A stretch of DNA of 64,000 nucleotides from Dyadobacter sp. LHD-138 (GCF_030929615.1 NZ_JAVFVU010000005.1:62001-126000); one strand, 5' to 3'; positions 8,254 through 18,645 are shown, numbered from the stretch's first letter. The notes: generated from the sequence alone by a model not told the origin. Numbers and translations: made by a program.

Positions 8254-9012
8254 TTATTTTAATACTAAAAACAACGAACTCCCGAAAGGTGGCTTTGGCA
8301 AAAAAACACCTTCCATATCGGTGACGGTTTTTAGCATTCCATTAATAAAATCGCCGGGATAACTTACATCCGATTTTACGTCGGCAGTATTGATCTTCCC
8401 CGAACGTATCTGATAGCGCTGCCATGTCCTGACCAGCCAGATAGGCAGCGAAAGAAAAAAAGGCCAGTACGTATGATCAGCCATATGCAAACCTGCCGCT
8501 TTTGCATAACGAACGAAATCGCTGCGTACAAACCTTCTTGAACTGCCTACGGCCATATCGTGTATTCCCGAAAAAGCTTCAAAGGCATGAATGTTAATGA
8601 TTACCAGACCATTCGGGCGAAGTTTTTTACGGAACGCCTGTAATGCCTGTACAATCTCATGATCAGTCAGGAAATATAGCACATCGTTACAGCAAATTAC
8701 ATCAAATGTTTCCCCATCACGGAAAGTATTGACATCCTTCAAATCACCAAAACTTACATCCAGATTTCTCGCTGTTGAAAATTCAATCGCATGCACCGAG
8801 TAATCAAAGCCCGTTAAAGACTGATAACCATCCGCACGCAAAAAAGACAAAAGACCGCCCGTTCCACAGGCTGCATCCAAAATCCTTACTTGTTTGTCGC
8901 TTTTAAAATGCTTTTTAATCTCATACAAAACCTTTCCGTGGAGGATCTGGTACCACCAGAGTTTTTGCTCCACGTCAAACATATTTTGATATTCCTGCGG
9001 ACTGTCAATCAT
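8254..9012 (-). CDS. Class I SAM-dependent methyltransferase
   Basis: 252 residues. Motif I is VRILDAACGTGGLLSFL, the acidic end of strand 2 is LTGFDYS, motif II-like is FDVICCNDVLYFL, and the later region resembles Methyltransf_11/23 enzymes. As last gene of the four-gene sugar operon, it probably methylates the sugar or lipid-linked glycan made by the others. The start overlaps the stop of the GT2 gene (ATGA), which implies coupled translation. The methylated position is unknown. Confidence 0.88.
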   Translation of the reverse strand: MIDSPQEYQNMFDVEQKLWWYQILHGKVLYEIKKHFKSDKQVRILDAACGTGGLLSFLRADGYQSLTGFDYSVHAIEFSTARNLDVSFGDLKDVNTFRDGETFDVICCNDVLYFLTDHEIVQALQAFRKKLRPNGLVIINIHAFEAFSGIHDMAVGSSRRFVRSDFVRYAKAAGLHMADHTYWPFFLSLPIWLVRTWQRYQIRSGKINTADVKSDVSYPGDFINGMLKTVTDMEGVFLPKPPFGSSLFLVLK

Positions 9013-9929
9013 CGATCTGCACCGCTGTTAAATTTCACAACATATTGCGGCTGACCACTCTGGGCCATAAAACTCTTACCAATGTATTCGCCCAAAACAC
9101 TTAACAAGGTACATTGTATCCCACCAATAAATATCAGAGAAGCCGTCACAACCTGCCAGCCCTTGGGGTCGGGGCCAATAACCCATTGGCCAAATAAAAA
9201 CAGCAGGAGTACAAAACCAAACCCGAATAACCCGACACCGATTGGCATAAAAAGACGAATGGGTAGGGATGAATAGCAAAACAAAATATTCAGGACGAGG
9301 GAGATCAGCTTGCGCCACGTGTAATTGGAGACACCTGCTTCACGCTTTTCGTGCATGACCTGAACGGAACCAATATTACGCGTAATTCGGAAAATCAAAC
9401 CGTCAATGTAAGGATAAGGTCCCTGGTATTTAATAATTTCCAGAACCACTTCCTTTCGGATCAGTTTAAAGCTGGACAGATACAAGCCCTTCGGTTTATT
9501 CAGTGAATAACCGGTAAACCAGTTCACAAGACGGCTCCCCAGGTTTCTGTACGCTGCATGCTGTTTTTTTGAATAATGGGTATACACAACGTCGTAATCC
9601 CCCTTTTCAGCCGTTTCCAGCAGCTTTAAAATCTCTTCAGGCGGGTTTTGAAAATCATCATCGATCATGACACAAAATTCGCCCTGCACCCAATTCAAAC
9701 CGCACATGACGGCATTAAATTCACCATAATTACGTCGTAATGATAGAAACCGTACGTTGGGAAATTGTTTGGCTAATTGTTTGCATATCCTTTCTGAGTT
9801 GTCCTGGCTGCCATCGTTGATCATGACAATTTCAAACAAAATCCCCTGTAATGCCTGCTGCAATTTATCCACTAATAATGCGATCGTGGACTCACTGTTG
9901 TATACCGGTATGATGACGGATAATTTCAT
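9009..9929 (-). CDS. GT2 family glycosyltransferase, DPM1/GtrB-like
   Basis: 306 aa. The GT-A domain has [22 protein letters not shown] and the DxD-like [12 protein letters not shown]. Two C-terminal membrane helices (about 228-250 and 262-285) follow, typical of polyisoprenyl-phosphate glycosyltransferases such as GtrB/ArnC. It likely moves a nucleotide sugar onto undecaprenyl phosphate at the inner face of the inner membrane. It overlaps both neighbours by 4 bases, so it belongs to the amino-deoxysugar operon. Confidence 0.9.
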   Translation of the reverse strand: MKLSVIIPVYNSESTIALLVDKLQQALQGILFEIVMINDGSQDNSERICKQLAKQFPNVRFLSLRRNYGEFNAVMCGLNWVQGEFCVMIDDDFQNPPEEILKLLETAEKGDYDVVYTHYSKKQHAAYRNLGSRLVNWFTGYSLNKPKGLYLSSFKLIRKEVVLEIIKYQGPYPYIDGLIFRITRNIGSVQVMHEKREAGVSNYTWRKLISLVLNILFCYSSLPIRLFMPIGVGLFGFGFVLLLFLFGQWVIGPDPKGWQVVTASLIFIGGIQCTLLSVLGEYIGKSFMAQSGQPQYVVKFNSGADR

Positions 9930-11023
9930 TTCTGATTCCCGAACTGGTTAACTGCACCAACAATATACGATATTTCCTCATCGGTAAGGACGGGATTGAG
10001 CGGCAGACTGATCACCTGCTGGTGAATGCTTTCCGTCAGAGGCAGCGACAAATGATTTATATCTGCGTAAGCCTTTTGCTTATGTACGGGCAGCGGATAA
10101 TGCACGTTCGTCTGTACGCCCGACGCTCCCAGGTGCTTTATCAATGCGTTTCTATCCGGGTGCCTGACAACAAACAAATGCCAGGCATCCTCATCAATAC
10201 GATCGTCAGGTGGTAAAATAAGGTTCTCCAATGTAATCCCGCTCAAATAACATCTTGCAATTTCCCTGCGCCTTTTATTTTCCGTGTCAAGAAAGGGCAA
10301 TTTCACCCCCAGAATTGCAGCCTGAATTTCATCGAGACGGCTATTAACCCCCAGGTAATCATTCTTGTACCGTTCCTTTGATCCATAATTTCGCAAGTAC
10401 ATTATTTTCTCCGCAAGCGCCCCGTCAGACGTCGTTATGGCACCTGCATCACCCAGAGCCCCCAGATTTTTCGTAGGATAAAAACTAAAAGCCGTTGCAT
10501 CCGCAATGCTCCCAACCTTCCGACCGTTGTACACAGCTCCGTGGGCCTGGGCCGCATCGGTAATCACTTTGAGGTTATACCGCAAGGCGATTTCATTCAC
10601 CGCTTCCATTTCGCAACTCCTGCCGTACAGGTCAACGCAAAGAATGGCACGGGTTTCCGAAGTGATAGACCGCTCAATTTTTTGGGGATCGATCAGCATC
10701 GTATAGGGATCCGGCTCGATTAAAACAGGCACCAAACCTAAGTAACTAACCGGTAATAGTGAGGCTATATACGTATTGCCCGGAACAATGATTTCGCTAT
10801 GGGCCGGAAAATCGTAGGCACGCAGAATAAGGCCGATGGCATCAAGGCCATTGGCAACACCAATACAATAAGGAGCACCGCAGTATTCAGCAAAAGCACT
10901 TTCAAAATCTTGTAATTCCCGTCCTAAAATATACCAGCCAGATCGTAAAACGCGTAATGAAACCTCCTCAATAGCTTCCAAATAAGGCTTATTGATTTGA
11001 TTTAAATCCAAAAATGGGATCAT
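9926..11023 (-). CDS. DegT/DnrJ/EryC1 sugar aminotransferase, FdtB/QdtB-like
   Basis: 365-aa PLP enzyme of the DegT family. It starts MIPFLDL, has the substrate loop VANGLDA, and the PLP lysine is in [19 protein letters not shown]-terminal motifs [10 protein letters not shown] and [12 protein letters not shown] are diagnostic. Immediately downstream of an FdtA/QdtA-like ketoisomerase, the expected reaction is transamination of dTDP-3-keto-6-deoxyhexose to the 3-amino sugar (Fuc3N or Qui3N). This substrate is inferred from the neighbour, not from the active site. Confidence 0.9.
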   Translation of the reverse strand: MIPFLDLNQINKPYLEAIEEVSLRVLRSGWYILGRELQDFESAFAEYCGAPYCIGVANGLDAIGLILRAYDFPAHSEIIVPGNTYIASLLPVSYLGLVPVLIEPDPYTMLIDPQKIERSITSETRAILCVDLYGRSCEMEAVNEIALRYNLKVITDAAQAHGAVYNGRKVGSIADATAFSFYPTKNLGALGDAGAITTSDGALAEKIMYLRNYGSKERYKNDYLGVNSRLDEIQAAILGVKLPFLDTENKRRREIARCYLSGITLENLILPPDDRIDEDAWHLFVVRHPDRNALIKHLGASGVQTNVHYPLPVHKQKAYADINHLSLPLTESIHQQVISLPLNPVLTDEEISYIVGAVNQFGNQK

Positions 11024-11409
11024 AAAGAAACCTGTTGCGAGTAGTGTAAATAGGGTTCATCAATATAATCTGCCCGGTCGTAATATTCATTAGACAAAAC
11101 CAGCAGAATAGAATCATTTGAAAATGAATCCATTACATGCCAGTCTTTGGGTTCAAGAATAAGGCAGCTCTTTGGATCATTGAGTATAAAATCCTCTTCC
11201 TGCTCGCCGTCATTACTGTAAACATGGCAGCTTCCGTGGATGCATATCAACGCATTCCAGGATTTATGATGTCTGTGGCCTCCGCGTTTCAGATCCGTGG
11301 CTCCATAAATGTAAAAAACTCTCTTGATAGTTCCCGGAATAACATGCTCAAAAACAGTCAGGTTTCCCGAATCGGAATTGAAAGTGTCCAGTTGTAATAA
11401 TTTAGGCAT
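11020..11409 (-). CDS. FdtA/QdtA-type cupin, sugar 3,4-ketoisomerase
   Basis: 129-aa WxcM-like cupin. Diagnostic motifs are [18 protein letters not shown] (metal/catalytic His region), PKDWHVM and [13 protein letters not shown], all seen in dTDP-4-keto-6-deoxyglucose 3,4-ketoisomerases. First gene of the minus-strand operon, overlapping the aminotransferase by 4 bases. The dTDP-glucose synthesis genes (rmlA, rmlB) and an N-acyltransferase are not in the window. Whether the product has gluco or galacto configuration (QdtA versus FdtA) cannot be told by eye. Confidence 0.88.
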   Translation of the reverse strand: MPKLLQLDTFNSDSGNLTVFEHVIPGTIKRVFYIYGATDLKRGGHRHHKSWNALICIHGSCHVYSNDGEQEEDFILNDPKSCLILEPKDWHVMDSFSNDSILLVLSNEYYDRADYIDEPYLHYSQQVSL

Positions 11410-11722
11410 AGGTGGGTTAAATTATATTTCGACATATAAATCAAGAGTTGTCCTTTCTGAGGGATTAGTATGTGTCAACTTCCTAAATTAATCTTATTTT
11501 ATCTTTAATTGGTATTTATTTTAGCAAACGGTTACCAATTTATTTTTTTGCTTAACTGTTTTTATTGAATAAACTCCATTTCATCCAATAGTCAGCAAGC
11601 ATAAATAACTTCACCGGAAATGGTTCCATTCATAAAATTCTGCTCCAACCCATACAATAAAGCAGTTAAAACAATGTTATGACCTCTGACGAAAGAAAGA
11701 AGCGGAAGCACCCACCGGAAGA

Positions 11723-11980
11723 TCATATTTTCCCGTCGCACGTCAAAATCCATTTCTTTTTCATCCCATGCTCACTCAGATGACCCGTCAGTAAGGAATA
11801 AGGTGGAAAAGCAAGAAAAACAGAAACAAAGGTTGCAAAAATAACGTAACCAGTATTCCGACGATAGATAGGATTCTAGCCATCCTTCCAGCGCATGGTA
11901 AAATTCTCAAATAGCATGTTTGTCAGGGATGTAATATGAACAAGTCCGCTATAAAGATACCAGTTAACTTTTGACAATTC
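11723..11980 (-). pseudogene. Probable decayed membrane-protein gene after sbcC
   Basis: The 570-base gap 11410-11980 has no intact gene. Reading on from the sbcC stop in the same frame gives two protein-like stretches separated by one TAG at 11876-11878: first NWYLYSGLVHITSLTNMLFE, then a strongly hydrophobic stretch with YVIFATFVSVFLAFPPYSLL. The frame closes at 11723. The composition suggests a small multi-helix membrane protein that has lost its start and gained stops. I do not recognise the family. The rest of the gap, 11410-11722, holds only short open stretches. Confidence 0.3.
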
Positions 11981-14900
11981 CTAGCCCCAGCTGGTTACAA
12001 TTTTACTCCCCTCATCACTTTCAATAATTCTGAGATAGGTCTGTATTTCCTGCTGCAAATCTTCCACGTGGCTGATGATACCCACAATCCTGTTTTCCTT
12101 CCGAAGCGATTTTAACGTTTCAAAGACAGTTTGCAGGGCATTTTTATCCAGCGAACCAAACCCTTCGTCCAAAAAGAAGAAATTATGTTTCGACTCGTTT
12201 CGGATGTGAATATGGTCTGCCAGGGCCAAAGCGAGCGATAACGCAGCCTGAAATTTCTGTCCGCCGGAAAGCGTTTTGAGCAACCGCATATGTCCGCCGT
12301 TAAGCAAATCGCGCACCCAGAAACTATTCCCCTCTCCCAATTCCAGATGCAGCTGCTGGTGTGTCATCTGATGGAAACGGTCATTGGCAGCATGTATCAG
12401 ATTTTGCAGATAAATACTCGATGCATAATCCACAAACCCGCTCGAACGGAATAACCGGGCAAGGTCGTCCAGATGTTCTTTCCGAAGTTCCAGTCTGCCT
12501 TTTTCTTTTAGCAGTAATGCCTTTTTAGTAAGATCCTCAGCCATTTTCAGAAGCAAACCATCCAAACGGCCCTCTTCTTTTCGTTTGCTGTTCAAACTGG
12601 CCGTAAGTGTGTCCTTTTTTTCCAGGATCACGGTATGTTTTTCGGCATCATATACCTCCCCTGCATGTTCCTGCTGCAATGCGTCAAGATCTCTCCGGGT
12701 ATTATTCAGCTCCGTTTTAAAATGCTCTATCGTTTTACGTTCCGCGTCGATGACAATCTGTTTTTCCAGCATACTATTCACCCATTCTTCCGATTCGAAC
12801 CCATAGGTCGTCAACTGGTTTTGCAATGTCGCCTGTGTGCTGGACAGTTCACTACGATTCGCTTCCAAAGCCACGAAAAGTGTTTCCTGGCTTCCCGTTA
12901 TCGTGTTTTTTTCTTTTTCCAGAATGTCCTGCTGCTTTTCCGTTTCCTCATACAAGCGGTTCAGTTCTTTATACTGACTTTTCAGGGTTTCGATCTTATC
13001 GATGATCGAAGTTTTTTCCAGTTCGTCAAAATCAGACAGCTGCACTTTCTCCAACTGATCCGTTAAAGTGCTGATTGTATTCTCAACTTTTAGAATTTCG
13101 TTTCGGAGATTTTGGAGCGGTTTTTCTATTTTCTCAACTTTTTCCAGCAGCTCGGCCTCAATTTTTGCGGCCATTGCTTTAATAGCCGCTTCGTTTTCCT
13201 TGATTTCAGCCTGATTTCTGGCTACATCTTCGAAATGTTTGTCAAAGGATTCCCGGTTATTTTTATCGAATTTCGCCCAGACAAAAGCCTGGTCATGCGC
13301 ATCAATACGGATCTTAACGTCCTGCCAACGTTGTTTAATCGTACTTTTTTGTTTTTCCAGGTTCTCGATCTGGTTAAAAATACGTTCAACAGGCGATTGA
13401 AACTGCCGGATCGACTGCTCCAATCTGGTCAGATCACGGCGCTGATTTTCAATACTTTTAATTTCATCCAAAACAGAATCGTCCGCATGGAGTACGGCAG
13501 GGTGATGTTCCGAACCACATAACGGACAAGGTTTACCATCGTCAAGGCTATCAGCATATTGCTGCAACGCCAGCCTGGTATTGGCCTGAACCAATGCCTT
13601 GCTCAGATTTTCGCCGGCTTTCTCATTGCTCGCCAAATAATCCGAAATGCTATGCTGAATCATTTCCAGACTCGCTTCCGGTACGATCTTTAACGAAAAT
13701 TGTTCATTCGCTTCTTCCGATTTTGTTTGAACTAACGCTTTTTGTTTTGCTATATCTGCTTGTAAATCATCCGCTTCTTTCTTGATGGCAGCTCTGCTTT
13801 CAACAAGGCTGTCCCAGGTGGTAAACCAAACCTTAATGAGACTCAATTCCTGTACATCCGACTGAACGGCCTTCTTTTTCTCGTTTTCCTCCTCCTTATC
13901 CTCCTTCTGTTTTTTTAATAACGTAATAACGGATTCTTTTTCTTCCAGCTTCAATTCCCCTCTCGTAAGCGCACCACGATTTTTTTCCAGCACAGTCCGG
14001 TTCTCCACAATCTGAATCACTTTTTCCAGCTCTTCGGCTGTGCCCAAAAGTTCTTCCCGTTTTTCGTATTGTGGCAGAATCCTGGTTAAAATTTCTTTTT
14101 GTTGCAGCAGCAAAGTTTTAAGTTCATCACTTCGCCCGGCATTTTTCGCATACGTCACCTCATCTCTTTCAATCGCAGCCTTATGGCTTTTTTTCCTGTC
14201 CAGTAATGATTTAAAATGCAGCGAACATAGCTCAAAAACCCGCAGCGTTTCTTCCCGCAATTCCATTTCCGGTTTATGTGATTCCAGGGAAGCGATCTGG
14301 GCACGGAAAAGCTGTAACTTTTCTGTAACCTGTTTCAGTTTCTGAAATTGATTTTCAAGTTCAGTCTGTTCGTTCAGCTCCACGCTCACTGCCTTGATCT
14401 GCTGACTTATTTCTTCTCTTTTGAGTTCCTCAGCGGTCACCATTTCGGGCGTTACTTCACCCAGGCTCATCAGCTGCCCATCGAGATTGGATAATTCCAG
14501 GTCGTTTTGCTTACTTAAAGTGCCTACTTTCCGGCTTAGGTCATACTTTTCCAACTGGAAAAGTTCTTTCATCATCCGCGTCCGTTCGGCGTCCTTTAAT
14601 TCGATAAATTCCTGAAAACGTCCCTGCGGAATGATGATGGTCCGGCGGAAGTTATCATAACTTAATCCTATAATTTGCTCGGCATTCTCTTCATCAGGAA
14701 GCGGCACCCAGGCTTCGTCTGCCCATTTGTACGCTTTCCGCTCAAAAGTTTTAACTTCCTTGAAATTTTTGCTGTTTCTTTTGCCCTTCACTGTGAAACG
14801 GTACAACGCCGCACTTTTCCCGGCAACACACTCAAAATCAATCAATAGCTCATCCGACCTCAGATTCATCATATTGTAGGTACGATCGTCCCCCGAACGG

Positions 14901-15079
14901 TTCAACCTCTCGGTATCTCCATAGAGTGCAAAAGTGATCGCTTCAAGAATTGACGATTTGCCGCTTCCTACCGACCCGAAGATACCGAACAGCGAGGCAT
15001 CCGTCAACGCATTGAAATGTATTTCCTGCTCCGACTGATAAGAATATAAACCTTTTATTTTGAGGTACCTGGGAATCAT
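11981..15079 (-). CDS. sbcC: SMC-type exonuclease subunit SbcC
   Basis: 1032 aa, the usual SbcC/Rad50 length. It opens with MIPRYLKIKGLYSY and Walker A GSVGSGKSS near residue 35. Two long coiled-coil arms flank a zinc hook, CPLCGSEHHP near residue 517. The C-terminal ATPase half has the signature TLSGGQKFQAALSLALA and Walker B FFFLDEGFGSLD. SbcC with SbcD forms an ATP-dependent nuclease that processes hairpins and broken ends. sbcD, normally the neighbour just upstream, is absent: the upstream gene is a GH3 enzyme. It must lie elsewhere in the genome. Confidence 0.95.
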   Translation of the reverse strand: MIPRYLKIKGLYSYQSEQEIHFNALTDASLFGIFGSVGSGKSSILEAITFALYGDTERLNRSGDDRTYNMMNLRSDELLIDFECVAGKSAALYRFTVKGKRNSKNFKEVKTFERKAYKWADEAWVPLPDEENAEQIIGLSYDNFRRTIIIPQGRFQEFIELKDAERTRMMKELFQLEKYDLSRKVGTLSKQNDLELSNLDGQLMSLGEVTPEMVTAEELKREEISQQIKAVSVELNEQTELENQFQKLKQVTEKLQLFRAQIASLESHKPEMELREETLRVFELCSLHFKSLLDRKKSHKAAIERDEVTYAKNAGRSDELKTLLLQQKEILTRILPQYEKREELLGTAEELEKVIQIVENRTVLEKNRGALTRGELKLEEKESVITLLKKQKEDKEEENEKKKAVQSDVQELSLIKVWFTTWDSLVESRAAIKKEADDLQADIAKQKALVQTKSEEANEQFSLKIVPEASLEMIQHSISDYLASNEKAGENLSKALVQANTRLALQQYADSLDDGKPCPLCGSEHHPAVLHADDSVLDEIKSIENQRRDLTRLEQSIRQFQSPVERIFNQIENLEKQKSTIKQRWQDVKIRIDAHDQAFVWAKFDKNNRESFDKHFEDVARNQAEIKENEAAIKAMAAKIEAELLEKVEKIEKPLQNLRNEILKVENTISTLTDQLEKVQLSDFDELEKTSIIDKIETLKSQYKELNRLYEETEKQQDILEKEKNTITGSQETLFVALEANRSELSSTQATLQNQLTTYGFESEEWVNSMLEKQIVIDAERKTIEHFKTELNNTRRDLDALQQEHAGEVYDAEKHTVILEKKDTLTASLNSKRKEEGRLDGLLLKMAEDLTKKALLLKEKGRLELRKEHLDDLARLFRSSGFVDYASSIYLQNLIHAANDRFHQMTHQQLHLELGEGNSFWVRDLLNGGHMRLLKTLSGGQKFQAALSLALALADHIHIRNESKHNFFFLDEGFGSLDKNALQTVFETLKSLRKENRIVGIISHVEDLQQEIQTYLRIIESDEGSKIVTSWG

Positions 15080-15182
15080 TTGGAGAGCTATTGGCTTTTA
15101 GGCGTTAGCTTTTAGCTGCTGACACCCGGTATAAATAATGTAAAAGGAGAATATAATATAGATTTAGTTCGTGCAGATTTGG

Positions 15183-16709
15183 CTAATCGCTAAGAGCCAA
15201 CAGCGCTAACAAATCATCGAGATACACTCTGTCATTACTCAGTCTTGGTACTTTGTTTTGCCCGCCTAGTTTATTCCGTTTCCCCATCCAGTTGTAGAAG
15301 GTATTGGCAGGAGCAAAATGCACGACGGGAGGAAGCAGGGCCATATCTTTGTATCGTTTGGCGTCATAATCTGAATTCGCCTCCCGTAATGCGGCATCCA
15401 GCATACGACAAAATTCGTCACGATTTTCCGGTTCAATTGTAAATTCGATCACCCATTCATGGCAACCGCGTGAACCGTCGCCCATGTAAACAGGGCCTGC
15501 TGTATAATTGGCTACCCGCGCGCCGGTGCTTTCTGCGGCAACTTTTATGGCATGGTCGGCATTTTCAACAATAACTTCCTCGCCAAAGGCATTGATAAAA
15601 TGCTTTGTTCTTCCACTCACTTTCAGTCGAAAAGGGTATTTCGAGGTAAATTTCACCGTGTCACCAATAAGGTACCGCCACAAGCCGGCATTGGTAGAAA
15701 TCACAAGGGCATAATTTTTACCTACTTCTATTTCGTCCAGCAAAAGTGCTTTCGGATGTGGTTTACCCACTTCTTCTATGGGCAAAAACTCATAGAATAT
15801 CCCATAATCCAGCATCAGCAGCATTTCTCCGACTTTGGAAAGATCATCCTGAATCGCAAAAAAGCCTTCGGATGCGCTGTAAGTTTCCAGATAAGTTACC
15901 TGATCGGATGGAAAATATTTCTTCTTAAATAACTCTCGGTACGGTTCAAAAGAAACGGCGCCATGTATAAACACTTCAAAATCAGGCCATACTTCCAGCA
16001 TATTGGTTTTACCGGTCAGTTCGAGAATCTGATCCAGTAAAACAATGGTCCAGGTTGGCACGCCCAGGATACTGGTCACATTTTCCTGCGAACAGATAGA
16101 AGCCATTTTTTCAAGCTTGGTTTCCCAGTGGTCCATCAGCGCAACTTCCAGCGGCGGTGTTCGCATAAATTCACCCCAGGCGGGAAGATTTTGCATGATC
16201 ACAGCCGACACATCGCCCACCTGTGTATAATCGTCAAAAGGATTGGCATGTAAAGTGCCACCGATTGATAAGCCTTTACCATCAAAAACCATTGTTTCCG
16301 GCCTGTTCTGGATCAAAAGCGTCATCATATCCTTGCCCCCTTCATAATGGCATTCTTCCAAAGCCTCAGGCGAAACGGGTAAAAATTTGCTGCGTGCATT
16401 GGTGGTTCCCGACGATTTTGAAAACCATTCAATCTGCGACGGCCATAACACGTTGGGTTCCCCTTTCAATACGCGCTCGATGTAGGGATATAATTCCTCA
16501 TAAGAAGAGACCGGGACCTGATCCTGAAATTCTTTAATGGACTTTATCTGGCCATAGTTATATTTCGTTCCCCACTCGGTATATCGGGCCGTTTCGATCA
16601 ATTCGGAAAATATACGTTGCTGGGTTTCAATCGGGTTGTTCATAAACTGCTCGATTCTTTCAAAGCGTCGCCTCAAAAACCAGACAGTCATATTATTTAC
16701 CAGCTTCAT
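15183..16709 (-). CDS. GH3 auxin-responsive-promoter family acyl-adenylase
   Basis: 508 aa starting MKLVNNMTVWFLRRR. The GH3 family marks are WFSKSSGTTNARSKFLPVS (ATP-binding P-loop-like motif), YLETYSASEGFFA, the YRYLIGDTVKFTS-like segment (written here as LWRYLIGDTVKF) and the C-terminal GAxG-like FINAFGEEVIVENAD. Plant relatives ligate amino acids to acyl acids; bacterial members are of unknown substrate. The open frame reaches a start at 16790, but those 27 extra residues overlap the terminator hairpin of the next gene and are not conserved, so I use 16709. Confidence 0.88.
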   Translation of the reverse strand: MKLVNNMTVWFLRRRFERIEQFMNNPIETQQRIFSELIETARYTEWGTKYNYGQIKSIKEFQDQVPVSSYEELYPYIERVLKGEPNVLWPSQIEWFSKSSGTTNARSKFLPVSPEALEECHYEGGKDMMTLLIQNRPETMVFDGKGLSIGGTLHANPFDDYTQVGDVSAVIMQNLPAWGEFMRTPPLEVALMDHWETKLEKMASICSQENVTSILGVPTWTIVLLDQILELTGKTNMLEVWPDFEVFIHGAVSFEPYRELFKKKYFPSDQVTYLETYSASEGFFAIQDDLSKVGEMLLMLDYGIFYEFLPIEEVGKPHPKALLLDEIEVGKNYALVISTNAGLWRYLIGDTVKFTSKYPFRLKVSGRTKHFINAFGEEVIVENADHAIKVAAESTGARVANYTAGPVYMGDGSRGCHEWVIEFTIEPENRDEFCRMLDAALREANSDYDAKRYKDMALLPPVVHFAPANTFYNWMGKRNKLGGQNKVPRLSNDRVYLDDLLALLALSD

Positions 16710-16765
16710 ATTAATCGGGTTGTTGATAAAAATTCGTTTCAGGAATTTGTCAAAAATAACAAAAT

Positions 16766-16809
16766 AAATGGAGAGGGAATAAGATTGCAACCTTATTCCC
16801 TCTCCATTT
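16766..16809 (-). terminator. Terminator of the GlsB gene
   Basis: A perfect 18-bp inverted repeat (16766-16783 and 16792-16809, 8-base loop) lies just after the minus-strand GlsB gene. On that strand it is followed by a T-rich stretch. Confidence 0.8.
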
Positions 16810-16821
16810 CAGTAAAACAGA

Positions 16822-17076
16822 CTAGGCCTTCGTACCAAACTTTCTATATAAAAACAGCAGTAACACGGCGCCTACAATGGCTATAAAAAGGCTCCCCATA
16901 TTAAAGCCGTCAACGGTTCCAAAACCTAAAAAAGAAGATATCCAGCCTCCGACAACGGCCCCGGCTATCCCGATCAATACAGTTATAATAAAGCCTCCGG
17001 GATCTTTCCCCGGATGTAGCGCTTTAGCAATGGCACCGGCTATTAATCCGACAATAATCCAAGTCAAAATCCCCAT
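16822..17076 (-). CDS. GlsB/YeaQ/YmgE family stress membrane protein
   Basis: 84-aa protein with three hydrophobic segments rich in Gly and Ala. The family pattern is clear: WIIVGLIAGAIAKALHPGKD, then GGFIITVLIGIAGAVVGGWI, and a final helix ending in a basic tail. Members (transglycosylase-associated protein family) are induced by stress and sit in the inner membrane; their mechanism is unknown. It has its own terminator and no clear operon partner. The gap 17077-17245 upstream holds nothing recognisable. Confidence 0.9.
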   Translation of the reverse strand: MGILTWIIVGLIAGAIAKALHPGKDPGGFIITVLIGIAGAVVGGWISSFLGFGTVDGFNMGSLFIAIVGAVLLLFLYRKFGTKA

Positions 17077-17245
17077 AGTGTACTCTGTTTATAGTGTTAG
17101 AAAATGAGATACTTCTCTAATATTATAAAAAGTATACCGCATCCGGAAATTTTACCAGAATAATTGTAAAAAGATGTCTCTGCCAGTCACGCGCCGAACT
17201 CCAAAAGCGGAAACCAAGCTACTTCTTAAACAAAACAACTGTAAA

Positions 17246-18637
17246 TTATTTATCAAAAAACATATTACTTCCCCCTGCCTTTCGCTCGATTGTAGACATG
17301 ACGTCGTCAACAAATCCGGCCGTCCGCAATTGCTCCGCCTTTTGTCGCAGGAGTTTCGTTCCGGTAATGGTTTCCAGTGCCGACGCAAGTAAGGGATCTT
17401 TTGTATTGCCGTAAGGATAAAGCCGTAACCCCTCCCGAACTTCCATATCCGGCGCAAAACCCTTGTAATATTCCGACTGTTTGAGACTGTTGTAAGACCG
17501 GGTTACAATGGGTTGTAAACCCCACTTCACCTTGCCCGATTTATCACTCAACGTGATAGAACCGACATTTTTACCAACAGTCTTATCCCCGATCAGCGTG
17601 ACCGTCATGTAGGGTTTCAGGCCGTTCACAAGTAGTTCACTGGCAGAAGCGGTTCGTGCAGATGTGAGAATAACGAGGTTATTAAGGTTAGCACCAATAT
17701 TTTGACTTTTTGACGTAAACATTTCGTAGAAATAGTCCTTTCCGTATTCTTTTTCCAGGACAGGTGTCACGGTCTTGTTATATTCTTTCGAATAAAAAAT
17801 ATCGTTCGTCGTGATGCCTTTTCCTATCAAACTCGCCAGATTGGTGGCTGAGCTTACATACCCGCCCGGATTATAGCGCAAATCCAGTACGAGCGCATTT
17901 ACATTTTTAGCCTTAAATGAGGCAAAAACCTTATCCAGTTTCTGATCATATTCCTTGCCATCGCTGTTGTTTTTGCTGGAAAAAAACTGGTGGTACACTA
18001 CGTATCCAATCATATGACTGCCATATTGAAAGGTAGTATCATAAAAAACGGGGTCTTCCTGAAATTCGATCGGCGTTACATCCCGTTTCGTCGTTGTTTC
18101 AACGATGGAATCCTTGTCATTAAACGCGCCCAAAGTATATTTTTTGGCATTGCCGGAAAAAATCAGCTCATAATAATTGGACGCTGTTAGCTGCTTTTCA
18201 TCAATTCGGGTAATAATATCGCCTCTTTTGAAACCTGCTTTTTGAGCCGGAGACCCTGGCAGCGCATACGTTACCAGTCCGATGATATTAGAGCCGCCGG
18301 TTGGATAATAAAGCAGCCGGAATTCCATACCTGTGGTTTTTGAAACACCGCTCAGCTCGGCTTTCAATGCATCTGCGTCACGTTCGATCCAGGAAAATCG
18401 GTCCCCATCCGGCCGTGCGGCTGCATCGTATTTATAAAGCAGCGAATTAAAAAGTGCCTCAGGCTGTAAGTTCAGATCGGGATTGGCCGGTAGTTTATCG
18501 TTCCAGTAATACCAGGTTTTCATCTGATCAACAATCCATTTACTCGTTTCCAGGTCGGTAGCCGGATCCACATTTTTATCCCGACATGCCGTCAGAAATC
18601 CCGTAATCACAAACAGCAAGCATAGCCCCTTTTTCAT
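17246..18637 (-). CDS. S41 (C-terminal processing-like) protease, lipoprotein
   Basis: 463 aa with a lipoprotein signal (lipobox LTAC at about residues 15-18), an N-terminal helical segment, a PDZ domain (GSPAQKAGFKRGDIITRID) and the S41 catalytic core. The nucleophile Ser is in LTSARTASASELLVNGL, followed by GDKTVGKNVG. It probably acts in the periplasm, anchored to a membrane, on exposed C-termini of proteins. It starts 8 bases after the ornithine aminotransferase stop, so the two are cotranscribed, although no functional link is known. Confidence 0.9.
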   Translation of the reverse strand: MKKGLCLLFVITGFLTACRDKNVDPATDLETSKWIVDQMKTWYYWNDKLPANPDLNLQPEALFNSLLYKYDAAARPDGDRFSWIERDADALKAELSGVSKTTGMEFRLLYYPTGGSNIIGLVTYALPGSPAQKAGFKRGDIITRIDEKQLTASNYYELIFSGNAKKYTLGAFNDKDSIVETTTKRDVTPIEFQEDPVFYDTTFQYGSHMIGYVVYHQFFSSKNNSDGKEYDQKLDKVFASFKAKNVNALVLDLRYNPGGYVSSATNLASLIGKGITTNDIFYSKEYNKTVTPVLEKEYGKDYFYEMFTSKSQNIGANLNNLVILTSARTASASELLVNGLKPYMTVTLIGDKTVGKNVGSITLSDKSGKVKWGLQPIVTRSYNSLKQSEYYKGFAPDMEVREGLRLYPYGNTKDPLLASALETITGTKLLRQKAEQLRTAGFVDDVMSTIERKAGGSNMFFDK

Positions 18638-18645
18638 TCGTCGAT

